The notes: generated by a model from the sequence alone, not told the origin. Shown: positions 38,924-48,767, counted from the first letter of the stretch. The stretch: DNA of 64,000 nt from Haliovirga abyssi (GCF_030295325.1 NZ_AP027059.1:496001-560000); one strand, 5' to 3'. Translations and numbers: made by a program.

Positions 38924-40663
38924 ATGATAAAATTAAAAGGAAATTCAATCTTTGAAGGTGTTATAATAGCTAAAGCGAGAATGATAAAAAGAGAAATTAA
39001 AGAAATAAAAATACATTCTATCTCTTCTGAAGAGATAGAATATGAAATTATTAGATTTGAGACTGCATTAGATAATGTAAAAAACGATTTGAAGCATTTA
39101 ATAGATTCGTTAAATGGAAAAGTAAAAAAAGCAGATTTAAAAATATTAAACGCACATAAAATGATGCTAGAAGATCCAGTATTTTTATCAGATATTACAA
39201 CAAAAATAAGAATAGAGAAGATTAATGCAGAAAAAGTTATAGACTTAGTTGTAAAGAAATATGCTGGAATGTTTAGAAGTTTAAGTGATGCTACATATAG
39301 GCAAAGAGCGATAGATGTAGAAGATGTTGGGGAAAAATTAATATTAGCATTGCAGGGAGAGAAAAAAAATTATAAATATTTAAATAATAAAATCCTTATT
39401 ACAAAAGATTTAAAACCTTCAGATATTTTAAGATATCATAATGAAGGAATTAAAATATTAGGGATTGTTACAGAAATAGCAGGAGAAACTTCTCATTCTG
39501 CTATTTTAGCAAAAACATTAGGGATACCAACTCTAATGGAAGTTAAAAATTTAGATAGTTATAATTGGGAAAAATATGGAGATGTAATTTTAGATACAAG
39601 GGGAACTAGTGAACATCTGTTAATAAATCCAGATACAGAAATAAAGAAATGGTATATAAAAGAGTTAGAAGAATTAAAATTGAAAAACGAATTATTAAAA
39701 AAACTTATAGGAAAACCTGCTAAAACTAAAGATAATAAAAGGATATTTCTTAATGCAAATATAGGTGGAGTAGCAGAAATTGAGGAGATAAATAAATATA
39801 AACCTGATGGGGTTGGATTGTTAAGAACAGAGTTTTTATATATGGATTCTAATGATTTTCCAACAGAAGATGAACAATTCGAAATATATAAAAAAATTAG
39901 TGAAGAGTTAGGAAAAGATAAATATCTTACAGTTAGAACTTTGGATATTGGGGCAGACAAAAAACTAAAATATTTTACTATACCAGAAGAAGAAAACCCA
40001 GCTTTAGGATTACGTGCTATACGTATTTCTTTGAAATATAAAGATATTTTTAAAACACAGCTAAAAGCTATACTAAGAGCATCGAATTATGGAAATATAA
40101 AAATAATGTATCCTATGATAGCAAGTTTAGACGAGATTTTAGCTGCTAATACTATATTAGAAGAAGCAAAATTAGAACTTAGAAATGCGAAGATTGGATT
40201 TGATGATAATATTAAAGTTGGAATTATGATTGAGATACCATCCATTGCTATTTTAGCAGATTTCATAGTAAATGAAGTAGATTTTTTTAGTGTTGGAACT
40301 AATGACTTGACACAATATTTACTAGCAGCAGATAGATTAAGTCATGAAGTTGCAAATGTATATACAAATTATCATCCAGCAGTTCTCAGGATAATAAATT
40401 CTGTAGCAGAAATTGCAATAAAAAATGGAAAAAAAATTAGTATTTGTGGTGAAATGGGTGGAGAATCTATGGGAGTTTTGGCATTTTTAAGTTTTGGAAT
40501 AACAGAATTTAGTATGCTACCATCTTTAATTCCCAAAGTTAAAATGCTTATACAAAATATAGATGAAAAAGCTTTAAAAGGATTAAAAGAAAAGTTGCTA
40601 TCTTCAATGACTACAGAAGAAATTAAAAGAAATTTAAATGATTATATTTTAGGAGTGATGTAA
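38924..40663 (+). CDS. ptsI: Phosphoenolpyruvate-protein phosphotransferase (PTS enzyme I)
   Basis: The first PTS component: it takes phosphate from PEP and passes it to HPr. The chain is 579 residues. The active histidine is H191 in GETSHSAILAK. Later signatures are GVGLLRTEFLYM, TLDIGADKK and a C-terminal FSVGTNDLTQYLLAADR, with Cys in ISICGEMGGE. ptsH follows with one base between the genes. This gene order (I before H) is the reverse of the common ptsH-ptsI. No sugar-specific EII gene is in the window. Confidence 0.97.
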   Translation: MIKLKGNSIFEGVIIAKARMIKREIKEIKIHSISSEEIEYEIIRFETALDNVKNDLKHLIDSLNGKVKKADLKILNAHKMMLEDPVFLSDITTKIRIEKINAEKVIDLVVKKYAGMFRSLSDATYRQRAIDVEDVGEKLILALQGEKKNYKYLNNKILITKDLKPSDILRYHNEGIKILGIVTEIAGETSHSAILAKTLGIPTLMEVKNLDSYNWEKYGDVILDTRGTSEHLLINPDTEIKKWYIKELEELKLKNELLKKLIGKPAKTKDNKRIFLNANIGGVAEIEEINKYKPDGVGLLRTEFLYMDSNDFPTEDEQFEIYKKISEELGKDKYLTVRTLDIGADKKLKYFTIPEEENPALGLRAIRISLKYKDIFKTQLKAILRASNYGNIKIMYPMIASLDEILAANTILEEAKLELRNAKIGFDDNIKVGIMIEIPSIAILADFIVNEVDFFSVGTNDLTQYLLAADRLSHEVANVYTNYHPAVLRIINSVAEIAIKNGKKISICGEMGGESMGVLAFLSFGITEFSMLPSLIPKVKMLIQNIDEKALKGLKEKLLSSMTTEEIKRNLNDYILGVM

Positions 40664-40664
40664 A

Positions 40665-40934
40665 TTGAAAAAAATAGAAGTGAAAATAAGAAACAAAGCT
40701 GGATTACATGCAAGACCATCAGCTCTTTTTGTTCAAACTGCAAATGAGTATTTATCAGATGTAATGATAAAAAGTGGAACTGAAGAAGTAAATGGGAAAA
40801 GTATTATGGGGCTAATGCTTTTAGCAGCTGAAAAAGGAAGAAAAATAGAGATAACTGCAGATGGAGAAGATGAAGAAAAAGTTTTAGAAGCTTTAAAAAA
40901 ATTAGTAGAAGAGGATAAATTTGGGGAAGAATAG
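40665..40934 (+). CDS. ptsH: Phosphocarrier protein HPr
   Basis: An 89-residue HPr. H15 in GLHARPSA is the site phosphorylated by enzyme I. S46 in NGKSIMGLM is conserved, together with the flanking residues found in HPr proteins that are targets of HPr kinase, which implies catabolite-type regulation. The start is TTG at 40665 with AGGAG upstream. It is followed 11 bp later by rpoN, a neighbour pairing that recalls the rpoN-PTS linkage of Proteobacteria. Confidence 0.96.
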   Translation: MKKIEVKIRNKAGLHARPSALFVQTANEYLSDVMIKSGTEEVNGKSIMGLMLLAAEKGRKIEITADGEDEEKVLEALKKLVEEDKFGEE

Positions 40935-40945
40935 AGGGGTTAAAA

Positions 40946-42280
40946 ATGAAACTTTTACAAACTCAAAAATTAGAGCAAAAATTAATGATGACTCAGGATA
41001 TGAGGTTATCATTAGAAATATTGCAAATGTCTGTATTAGAAATAGAAGAGCTCATTTCTAATGAAGAGCAGGAAAATCCACTTATAGAAGTTGAAAATGT
41101 AGAAGAATTAGACATTGATGCAGAAAATTCTGATAATGAGTTTGAAATAGAAGAATTATATAGAGATGATGATAAATATGAAGAGATAAAACATTCAAAT
41201 GAACGTGATAAAATTAATATTATAGAAAAGACGTATAGTTTGGAAGAAACAGTTATGGATAAATATTATAGTGAAATTCAATCTATTTCAAATGAAGAAA
41301 TAAAAAAAAATGGATACTATATTCTAGAAAATTTAGATGATAAAGGTTATTATAGAAGTAAAATTAATGATGAAATAGATGTAATAAGAAAAAAAATTAT
41401 GCATATAGACGATTTTGGAATTGGGGCAAAAAATTTCGAAGAATTTTTAATTTTTCAAATTGAAAATGATTTTAAATTTGAGAATAGTGAGTTATTAAAA
41501 GAGATGATTGAAAGAAATTTTCAAGAAATTTTCAGAAAAAAGTATAAAGAATTAAAAAAAATATATAATATTGAAGATTTAATTTTAGAAAAAATTTATA
41601 AAGAACTAGAAAAATATAGACCATACCCAACTTTTGGATTATTTTGGAATAATAGCAATGAAAATATAATTATTCCTGAAGTTGTCGTAGAAAAAGAAAA
41701 TGGAGTATATGAAGTATATTTAAAAGATAAAATGTTTCCAGATATAAAATTAAATAATGAGTATTATAAAGAATTGAGTAAGGATAAATCAGCTATACAA
41801 TTTTTAAAAGAAAAGGCAATGAAAGTCAGAAATTTAAAAAGAAGTATTGAACAAAGAAATTTTACTTTATATAGAGTTTCGAAAGCTATTGTAGATAATC
41901 AAGAAATATTTTTTGAAAAAGGGATGAAATATTTAAAACCAATGACATTATCTGAAATAGGGAATGAATTAAATTTACATGAGTCAACTATTAGTAGAGT
42001 TGTAAATAATAAGTATATGAGTACTCCTAGAGGTGTATTTGAGTTAAAGTTCTTTTTCTCTGGAAAAGTAAAAACTGAAAATAGAGAGGATGTTTCTATT
42101 ATTGGTGTTCAAGAAAGAATAAAAGAGATATTAGAATTTGAAGATAAAAAGAAACCTTTTAATGATGGTGAAATAAGCCAAGTGTTAAGTCAAGAAGGGA
42201 TAAATGTTTCTTCTAGAACTGTAAAAAATTATAGGGAAAATTTGGGGATTTTACCTGGATATTTAAGGAAGGGGCTTTGA
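40946..42280 (+). CDS. rpoN: RNA polymerase sigma-54 factor
   Basis: A 444-residue sigma-54. The N-terminal Gln/Leu-rich activator region is present (QTQKLEQKLMMTQDMRLSLE, then LQMSVLEIEELI), as is an acidic linker (about 50-85). The core-binding and DNA-binding parts include LSEIGNELNLHESTISRVVNN. The RpoN box is degenerate: SSRTVKNYRE in place of the consensus ARRTVAKYRE. The enhancer-binding activators it needs must be elsewhere. I saw no convincing -24/-12 promoter in this window. ispH follows after 3 bp. Confidence 0.93.
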   Translation: MKLLQTQKLEQKLMMTQDMRLSLEILQMSVLEIEELISNEEQENPLIEVENVEELDIDAENSDNEFEIEELYRDDDKYEEIKHSNERDKINIIEKTYSLEETVMDKYYSEIQSISNEEIKKNGYYILENLDDKGYYRSKINDEIDVIRKKIMHIDDFGIGAKNFEEFLIFQIENDFKFENSELLKEMIERNFQEIFRKKYKELKKIYNIEDLILEKIYKELEKYRPYPTFGLFWNNSNENIIIPEVVVEKENGVYEVYLKDKMFPDIKLNNEYYKELSKDKSAIQFLKEKAMKVRNLKRSIEQRNFTLYRVSKAIVDNQEIFFEKGMKYLKPMTLSEIGNELNLHESTISRVVNNKYMSTPRGVFELKFFFSGKVKTENREDVSIIGVQERIKEILEFEDKKKPFNDGEISQVLSQEGINVSSRTVKNYRENLGILPGYLRKGL

Positions 42281-42283
42281 ATT

Positions 42284-43138
42284 TTGAAAATAGTATATGC
42301 AGATAAGTTAGGATTTTGTTTTGGAGTGAATGAAGCATTAACAAAAATAGATACAGTTATAGAAAAAGAAAAAGGTAAAAATATATTTATGCTTGGAATG
42401 ATTGTGCACAATAAAACAGTAATTGATGATTTGTTAGAAAAAGGGATAAAAATTATAAATAACAATAATAATATAGAAAATTTAAATTCAAATGATATTG
42501 TGATAATAAGAGCACATGGAGTTTCGAAAGAAATATATAAGCTTTTAGATGAAAAACGAGTTAAATATTATGATGCTACTTGTATTTTTGTTAAACGTTC
42601 TAGAGAAATACTTGTAAAAAAAGAAAAAGAGGGATATCAAATTATTTTTATAGGAGATAGAGATCATCCAGAAGTAAAAGGAATAGTTAGTTTTGGGAAA
42701 AATGTAATAATATATAAAGATTTTGAAGATATGAAAAATAATATAAAAGAACTTAATAAAAAATATTTTATAATAGCTCAAACAACATTAAATAAAAATA
42801 TGTATTTAGATATTATTGAATACAGAAAAAAATATTTGTTAAATTCAGAAATTGCAGACACAGTATGTGGAGCAACTTATGAGAGACAAAAAGCAGTAGA
42901 AAAGTTAGCTAAAATAGTAGATATAGTTATTATAGTAGGAGGACATAATAGTTCTAATACAAAAAAATTATATAATGTTTCAAAAAATATCAACAAAAGT
43001 AGTTATCATATAGAGAGAATAGAAGAAATAAAAAAAGAATGGTTTGAAAATTGTGAAACTGTAGGAATTACAGCAGGAGCATCTACACCTGAAAAAGTTA
43101 TAAAACAAGTTGAAAAATATATAAAGGAGGCAATATGA
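42284..43138 (+). CDS. ispH: 4-hydroxy-3-methylbut-2-enyl diphosphate reductase
   Basis: The last enzyme of the MEP isoprenoid pathway. The 284-residue protein has its three 4Fe-4S cysteines at C12 (GFCFG), C100 (DATC) and C195 (DTVCGAT), and the NSSNTKKL and GASTPE substrate segments. The start is TTG at 42284, with AAGGAAGGGG upstream. The stop overlaps the next ATG in the sequence ATGA, so S1 translation is probably coupled. In many Clostridia and Fusobacteria these two proteins are one fused chain. dxs of the same pathway lies at 61267. Confidence 0.95.
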   Translation: MKIVYADKLGFCFGVNEALTKIDTVIEKEKGKNIFMLGMIVHNKTVIDDLLEKGIKIINNNNNIENLNSNDIVIIRAHGVSKEIYKLLDEKRVKYYDATCIFVKRSREILVKKEKEGYQIIFIGDRDHPEVKGIVSFGKNVIIYKDFEDMKNNIKELNKKYFIIAQTTLNKNMYLDIIEYRKKYLLNSEIADTVCGATYERQKAVEKLAKIVDIVIIVGGHNSSNTKKLYNVSKNINKSSYHIERIEEIKKEWFENCETVGITAGASTPEKVIKQVEKYIKEAI

Positions 43139-44724
43139 TGGAAAACGTGGAAAATTTTGAAGAGCTATTAGAACAATATTTACCAAATATTGAAAATGGA
43201 GAGGTTGTAAAAGGTCATATTTTAAGAAAAGATACTGACTATGGGTATATGGATATAGGGGCAAAAGGAGAAGCTAAAGTAAGAGTTAATGAAATAAATA
43301 ATTTTGAAATTGGAGAAGATATTGAAGTGGTTGTTACAAGCAAATCAGAAGATAGAGATGGATATTTAAAAGTATCTAGATTGGCATATGATTTGGAAAA
43401 AAATTGGGCAATAATTAATGAAAAATTTGAAAGTAAAGAGGTTTTAGAAGGAGTAGTTACTAAAAAAGTAAATGGTGGATATATTGTTGATATATTTAAA
43501 TATAAAACATTTTTACCTGGATCTTTGTCTTTATTTAAAGACAGCGAAGAAGTTTTAAACAAAAAAATAAATGTAATTATTAAAGATGTGAAAGATGGAA
43601 AAAGAAAAAAAATTATAGTATCAAGAAAAGAGGCAGAAAATAGAAAAATAGAAGAAGAGATGAAAAGCGTTAATATAGGAGACATAGTAAAAGGAAATGT
43701 GAAAGAAATTTTAGATTTTGGAATAATTGTAAAAATAGGGAATTTAAGTGGACTTGTTCATTTTTCAGAAATTTCTTGGAAAAAAGGGATGAAATTTAAA
43801 GAAAAATATTCAGTAGGGGATGAAATAGAAGTAAAAATAATAGATATAAATAGATCAAAAAAGAATTTGAAATTATCAATAAAACAATTGACAACTGATC
43901 CTTGGGAGAATATAGAAGAAAAATATCCTGTAGGAAAAGAGGTAGAAGGAACAGTTGAAAATATAGAAAAATATGGAGCTTTTATAGAAGTTGAAGAAGG
44001 AATAGAAGGATTATTGCATATTAGTGATTTAAGTTGGGGGAAAAAATTAGGGAATATAGAGAAATTCATAAAAATAGGTGATAAAGTAACTGTAAAAATT
44101 ATAGAATTAGATAAAGAAAATAAGAAAATAAAATTAGGATTAAAGCAATTAACAGAAGATCCTTGGAAAAGTGCAGGTGAAAAATATACAATAGGAAAAG
44201 TTGTAGATTCAAAAATTGAGAGTATTCAAAACTATGGATTATTTGTGAAATTAGAAGAAGGAGTAGATGCTTTTGTTCATATTGCAGATATAGCATGGTT
44301 AAATCCATCTGTTAAAGGATATAATAAAGGAGATATGGTAAAAGTAAAAATATTAGAATTTAATGAAGCTGATAAAAGAATAAAAGCAGGAATTAAACAA
44401 TTAGAAGTAAATCCTTGGGATGAAATCTTTGAAAAATATAAAGTTGGAGACAGAGTAAAAAGAAAAATAAAAGAAATAAGTAAATTTGGATTATTTGTAG
44501 AAATCGAATCTGGTATTGATGGGATGATTCATATATCACAAGCATCAAAAGATTTTATAAAAAACCTAGAAGAAAATTATAAAATCGGTGATGAAGTTGA
44601 AGCTGAAATAATAGATTTAGATAAAGAAAATAAAAAAATAAAATTATCTATAAAAAAATTAGAATTAAAAAGAGTAAAAGAAGAAGAAAAAGAGATGATT
44701 GAAAAATATGGAACTACAGAGTAA
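43135..44724 (+). CDS. rpsA: Ribosomal protein S1-like, six S1 domains
   Basis: A 529-residue RNA-binding protein with six S1 (OB-fold) repeats, at about 18-83, 98-168, 178-247, 263-332, 350-418 and 436-507. The later ones have the classic pattern YGAFIEVEEGIEGLLHISDLSW. It helps the ribosome bind mRNA. A second ATG at 43138 is equally placed relative to AGGAGG, so the first Met is ambiguous. It overlaps ispH by four bases. It ends the operon at a terminator that overlaps its own stop codon. Confidence 0.92.
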   Translation: MMENVENFEELLEQYLPNIENGEVVKGHILRKDTDYGYMDIGAKGEAKVRVNEINNFEIGEDIEVVVTSKSEDRDGYLKVSRLAYDLEKNWAIINEKFESKEVLEGVVTKKVNGGYIVDIFKYKTFLPGSLSLFKDSEEVLNKKINVIIKDVKDGKRKKIIVSRKEAENRKIEEEMKSVNIGDIVKGNVKEILDFGIIVKIGNLSGLVHFSEISWKKGMKFKEKYSVGDEIEVKIIDINRSKKNLKLSIKQLTTDPWENIEEKYPVGKEVEGTVENIEKYGAFIEVEEGIEGLLHISDLSWGKKLGNIEKFIKIGDKVTVKIIELDKENKKIKLGLKQLTEDPWKSAGEKYTIGKVVDSKIESIQNYGLFVKLEEGVDAFVHIADIAWLNPSVKGYNKGDMVKVKILEFNEADKRIKAGIKQLEVNPWDEIFEKYKVGDRVKRKIKEISKFGLFVEIESGIDGMIHISQASKDFIKNLEENYKIGDEVEAEIIDLDKENKKIKLSIKKLELKRVKEEEKEMIEKYGTTE

Positions 44725-44750
44725 GGGTTTTTTCCCTTACTCGCTTTTTT
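44719..44750 (+). terminator. Terminator of the panC-rpsA operon
   Basis: GAGTAAGGG (44719-44727) pairs with CCCTTACTC (44734-44742) around T6, then GC and T6. The left arm includes the rpsA stop codon. Confidence 0.92.
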
Positions 44751-44798
44751 ATGTGATAAAATATGAATTTAATGTTTACAAATTCAGGAGGATGTTTT

Positions 44799-45932
44799 AT
44801 GGAAAAAAAATATGGATATGGAAAACAATGGATTTTTGAAGAGGATATTAATGAAGTGGTTAAAGTTTTAAAAAGTGATTTTTTAACTCAAGGACCTAAA
44901 GTAGAAGAATTCGAAAAAAAAATAGCTGATTATATAGGAACGAAATATGCAGTAGTTTTTTCAAATGGTACAGCAGCTCTTCATGGAGCATATTTTGCAG
45001 GTGGATTAAAAAAAGATGATGAAGTAATAACAACTCCAATTACATTTCTGGCTACTTCAAATGCAGCTATATATTTAGGAGGAATTCCTAAATTTGTAGA
45101 TATTGATATTAATAGTTACAATATTGATGTTAATAAAATAGAAGAAAAGATAACTAATAAAACTAAAATGATTGTACCTGTTAGTTATGGTGGATATCCT
45201 GTAAATATTTTAAAAATAAAAGATATTGCTAAAAAATATAATTTGATTGTAATAGAGGATGCAGCACATGCGTTAGGAGCAACTAGAAATGGAATAAAAG
45301 TAGGAAAAGAAGCAGATATGACTATGTTCTCTTTTCATCCTATAAAACATATTACAACAGGAGAAGGTGGAGTAATAGTAACAGATAATAAAGATTATTT
45401 TGAAAAATTAAAAATTTTTAGAAATCATGGAATAGTAAAAGATAAAAAAAAATTAATTAATATTGGCGAAGAGTGGTATTATGAAATGCAATATTTAGGA
45501 TATAATTATAGAATGACAGATTTTCAAGCTGCATTAGGAGTGTCACAATTAAAAAAAATAGATAATTTTGTAAAAAGAAGAAGAGAAATAGCTAATATTT
45601 ATGGAGAAGCGTTTAAAAATATAGACAATATAAAATTGCCACCTGATAGTGAGAAAAATAAAAATGTATATCATCTCTATCCAATTTTAGTTGATAAAAG
45701 AGATGAACTTTATAGAGAATTAAAAAAAGTGGGAATAAACTGCCAAATTAATTATATTCCTATTTATAAACAACCATATTATAAAGAAAAATTTGAGTAT
45801 AATATAGATGAATTTAAAAATTCAGAACTGTTTTATTTAAAAGAACTATCGATACCAATGTATCCAAAATTAAAAGATGAGGATATAAACTATATTATTG
45901 AAATCATTATTGAAAAAATAAAGAAATTATGA
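44799..45932 (+). CDS. pseC: DegT/PseC-type sugar aminotransferase
   Basis: A 377-residue PLP-dependent aminotransferase of nucleotide sugars. The N-terminus YGYGKQWIFEEDINEVVKVL with SDFLTQGP is characteristic of the PseC group (UDP-4-amino-4,6-dideoxy-AltNAc, the pseudaminic acid pathway). The catalytic lysine is in SFHPIKHITTGEGG, with DAAHALGA upstream for PLP. The start at 44799 has AGGAGG upstream; the frame is open 36 bases earlier. No other pse or flagellin glycosylation gene is nearby, so the exact sugar is inferred from family resemblance only. Confidence 0.82.
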   Translation: MEKKYGYGKQWIFEEDINEVVKVLKSDFLTQGPKVEEFEKKIADYIGTKYAVVFSNGTAALHGAYFAGGLKKDDEVITTPITFLATSNAAIYLGGIPKFVDIDINSYNIDVNKIEEKITNKTKMIVPVSYGGYPVNILKIKDIAKKYNLIVIEDAAHALGATRNGIKVGKEADMTMFSFHPIKHITTGEGGVIVTDNKDYFEKLKIFRNHGIVKDKKKLINIGEEWYYEMQYLGYNYRMTDFQAALGVSQLKKIDNFVKRRREIANIYGEAFKNIDNIKLPPDSEKNKNVYHLYPILVDKRDELYRELKKVGINCQINYIPIYKQPYYKEKFEYNIDEFKNSELFYLKELSIPMYPKLKDEDINYIIEIIIEKIKKL

Positions 45933-45938
45933 TAGAAT

Positions 45939-45970
45939 ATTAAAATAGGATTATAATGTTCTATTTTAAT
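45939..45970. promoter_or_regulatory. Inverted repeat before the DUF445 gene
   Basis: ATTAAAATAG (45939-45948) pairs perfectly with 45961-45970; the 12-bp spacer contains TATAAT (45952-45957) without a clear -35. There is no T-tract. It may be an operator around a weak promoter, or a weak 3' hairpin of the upstream gene. Confidence 0.4.
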
Positions 45971-45996
45971 TGCTAGACTGAGAGTAGGAGGTAAAT

Positions 45997-46599
45997 ATGT
46001 TAGAATTATTAATAATGGTTTTTGTAGGAGCATTAATTGGATGGTTTACAAATTATTTAGCTATAAAGCTTTTGTTTAAACCGTATAATGAGATAAATAT
46101 TTTAGGATTTAAATTACAGGGAGTAATACCTAAAAGGCAAAAAGAGATAGCTGAAAATATATCTGTTACAGTAAATGAGCATTTAATTTCAATGAAAGAT
46201 ATTAAAAATTCTGTAAACAGTATTGAAATAGAAAATGAAATAGAAAAGATTGTAGATAAAATTGTAGATGAAAAATTAAAATCGGAATTATTAGAAAAAA
46301 TTCCTATGGTTGGAATGTTTTTGAATGATAAGATTTTAGGTAAAATAAAAGAGTATATAAAAGATGTTTTAGAAGATAATAAAGAAGAGCTTCTTGGAAT
46401 GTTTTTGGAGAAAGTAGAGGAGAAAGTAGATTTTAAAGAGATTGTGAGAGAAAAGATAGAAAATTTTTCCTTAGAAGAGATTGAAGCTTTAGTTTTAGGA
46501 ATTGCAAAAGAAGAATTAAAACATATAGAAATTATTGGAGGAATTTTAGGAGCAATAATTGGACTTGTTCAGTTTTTTATAACACGGGTGATAATATGA
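45997..46599 (+). CDS. DUF445-family membrane protein
   Basis: A 200-residue protein with an N-terminal membrane helix and the family signature GALIGWFTNYLAIKLLFKP (about 12-30), followed by GVIPKRQKEIAENIS. The middle is helical and charged; a second hydrophobic helix closes the C-terminus (about 177-197). This is the short form of the family (YheB-like), whose function is not established. AGGAGG precedes the ATG. The stop overlaps the next start as ATGA, which implies coupled expression with the exported protein. Confidence 0.85.
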   Translation: MLELLIMVFVGALIGWFTNYLAIKLLFKPYNEINILGFKLQGVIPKRQKEIAENISVTVNEHLISMKDIKNSVNSIEIENEIEKIVDKIVDEKLKSELLEKIPMVGMFLNDKILGKIKEYIKDVLEDNKEELLGMFLEKVEEKVDFKEIVREKIENFSLEEIEALVLGIAKEELKHIEIIGGILGAIIGLVQFFITRVII

Positions 46600-48767
46600 A
46601 AAAATTAAATTTATTATTAATATTTTTTATTATAACGGTGGCTTCTTCAGGGGCGATGTTAAAAGGTATTGTTACTGTAGAAGGTAGTGATAATTTTGGA
46701 GTTTTTGTATATTTAGATAAAACAACAAATTATGATATAAGTGATAGAGACGGAAAATTTGAGTTAAATGGTTTTAAAATTGGTAAAACGTATAATCTGA
46801 TTTTTCAAAAAGAGGATTATCCTGAAATTAAAAAAAAAATTAAAATTGATAGAGAAATAAATTTTATAGATATTAAAATTGTAAAAACACAATATAAAAA
46901 GGTTATAAAACAAAAAGTTTTAGGGAAAATAAATTCTGCAATAAAAAAAGATATATTTATAAATTTTGTAAATAAAGGATATGGAATTATTGTAAAACCT
47001 AATAAAAAATTTACTGAAGAATTGGAAGAAGGAAAATATACAGCTAAGATAATTCAAGAGGGTTCTAAAATAAAAAAAATTAAATTTACAGTAAAAAATA
47101 GTAAAACTAATTTAGGAACAATGAAACTGTTCCCAGAAAAGGATACTAAAAGATTAGAGTTGATTTTTAATCAAAAGATAAAGCATGGATATTTATATTT
47201 GTATAAAGATAGTTTGCTAGTTTATTCAAATAAATTAATAAATAATAGATTTTTAAGAATTAATAATCTGGAAAAAGGGAGTTACAATTTAGAAATTAGA
47301 AGTTTAAATTATAAGCTTTATTCTACAGAAATTAATTTGATGAAAAATAATAGTTTAAAAATAAATTTGAATAGATTACTAGATAAAGATAGCATATATT
47401 TAGAGCTATTTCCTGAAAATAAAAAAATGGAAGCTAAAATATATTTAAATAATATAATATTAGAAAAAGTTAAAAATATAAAAAATTTATATTCATTCAC
47501 AGGGCTTCAAAAAAATAAAAAATATGATATAGAAATCAGTTCACCAAAATATAAAAAGTTTATTTCAAAGGGAATAAGGCCTGGAGAAACACTAGAAGTT
47601 AATTTGAAACGAGATATAAAAGGTGCGATTTTAGCAGGAACAGTGTATCCATTTAATAAAAAAGCTAAAATTATGATTTTAGATATTGATAAAAGGGAAA
47701 TATTAGCTAAAACAACTTCTAATGAAAATGGAAATTATGAAATTGAATTAAATAAATTAGATAATTCTGGGAGGAAAATGATAAGGTTTTACTCTGATGG
47801 ATTTAAAGAGTTAAAAAGATATATCTCTTTAAAAAAAGGGGAATATATAAAGGAATATAATGTTGGATTAGAGCCTTTAAAAACTTCTATTAAAGGGGAA
47901 GTAACTTTAAAAAAAGAAGATAAAGGAGAAGTTCTAGTAATAATAAAAGAGTTGAATTTATGGCAGTATACTAAAAATAAAAAATATTATTTTAATAATA
48001 TACCAAAGGGAAAATATACGTTACAGTTTAAAAAAGTAGGGTATTTAAGTGTAGAAAAAACTATAAATTTAAAAAATAAAGAAGAAATCAAATCAAATGT
48101 AAAGTTAGTAGGTATAGGAAAAATAGTTGTAACTAGTAATGTTAAGAATTATAAATTATCAATTAATGGGAAAAATTATCAATCGAAAGAATATGTATTT
48201 AATTTGGATACAGGCTTAGGAAAAAAAATAATAGGAATAAGCAAAAGCGGGTATAAAATATATCAAACTAAATTAACATTAGAAAATCCAAATCAAGTAA
48301 AAATGGTTAAAGTTAATTTAATTAAAAAATCTGATTATGTTTTGGGTATAAAAAATAGATTATTAGAAATAGATAAAATGATTAAAGAATCAAGAATTGA
48401 CAGTGCAGAATTAAAGATATATGAATTAGAGCATATGAATTTGAATAAAGAGTATATGAAAAAATTAAATAGTAGAAAAGTTAATCTTAAAAAAATAAAA
48501 AATAGAATTTTTGATTCTGATAGAAAAATAATCAAAAATATTAAGAACGTAAAAGAAGAAATTGATAAAATGGAAAAATTGGATATAAGTTATTATGAAA
48601 AAAGAAAAAGACTAGAAGAAAAATATAAAATGTCTTTAGAATATTTAGAAAACATAATTAAAGATAATCCACATACAACATTGAGAAAAAAAATATATAA
48701 GTTAGAGGGCGATATTTATAAAAAGCTAGGAATGACTCAAACTGCTAAAATATATTATGAGAAATAA
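46596..48767 (+). CDS. Large exported protein with carboxypeptidase-regulatory-like repeats
   Basis: A 723-residue protein with a signal peptide (hydrophobic to about residue 19, AxA-like SSGA). It is followed by a series of Ig-like or CarboxypepD_reg-like beta domains, recognised by recurring patterns such as YDISDRDGKFELNGFKIGKT, NENGNYEIELNKL and YYFNNIPKGKYTLQFKKVGY. The last ~150 residues are helical and charged, with a TPR-like end (YKKLGMTQTAKIYYEK). It probably sits in the periplasm or on the outer membrane as a structural or binding protein. It is coupled to the DUF445 gene. An R2 repeat begins right after the stop. Confidence 0.8.
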   Translation: MKKLNLLLIFFIITVASSGAMLKGIVTVEGSDNFGVFVYLDKTTNYDISDRDGKFELNGFKIGKTYNLIFQKEDYPEIKKKIKIDREINFIDIKIVKTQYKKVIKQKVLGKINSAIKKDIFINFVNKGYGIIVKPNKKFTEELEEGKYTAKIIQEGSKIKKIKFTVKNSKTNLGTMKLFPEKDTKRLELIFNQKIKHGYLYLYKDSLLVYSNKLINNRFLRINNLEKGSYNLEIRSLNYKLYSTEINLMKNNSLKINLNRLLDKDSIYLELFPENKKMEAKIYLNNIILEKVKNIKNLYSFTGLQKNKKYDIEISSPKYKKFISKGIRPGETLEVNLKRDIKGAILAGTVYPFNKKAKIMILDIDKREILAKTTSNENGNYEIELNKLDNSGRKMIRFYSDGFKELKRYISLKKGEYIKEYNVGLEPLKTSIKGEVTLKKEDKGEVLVIIKELNLWQYTKNKKYYFNNIPKGKYTLQFKKVGYLSVEKTINLKNKEEIKSNVKLVGIGKIVVTSNVKNYKLSINGKNYQSKEYVFNLDTGLGKKIIGISKSGYKIYQTKLTLENPNQVKMVKVNLIKKSDYVLGIKNRLLEIDKMIKESRIDSAELKIYELEHMNLNKEYMKKLNSRKVNLKKIKNRIFDSDRKIIKNIKNVKEEIDKMEKLDISYYEKRKRLEEKYKMSLEYLENIIKDNPHTTLRKKIYKLEGDIYKKLGMTQTAKIYYEK

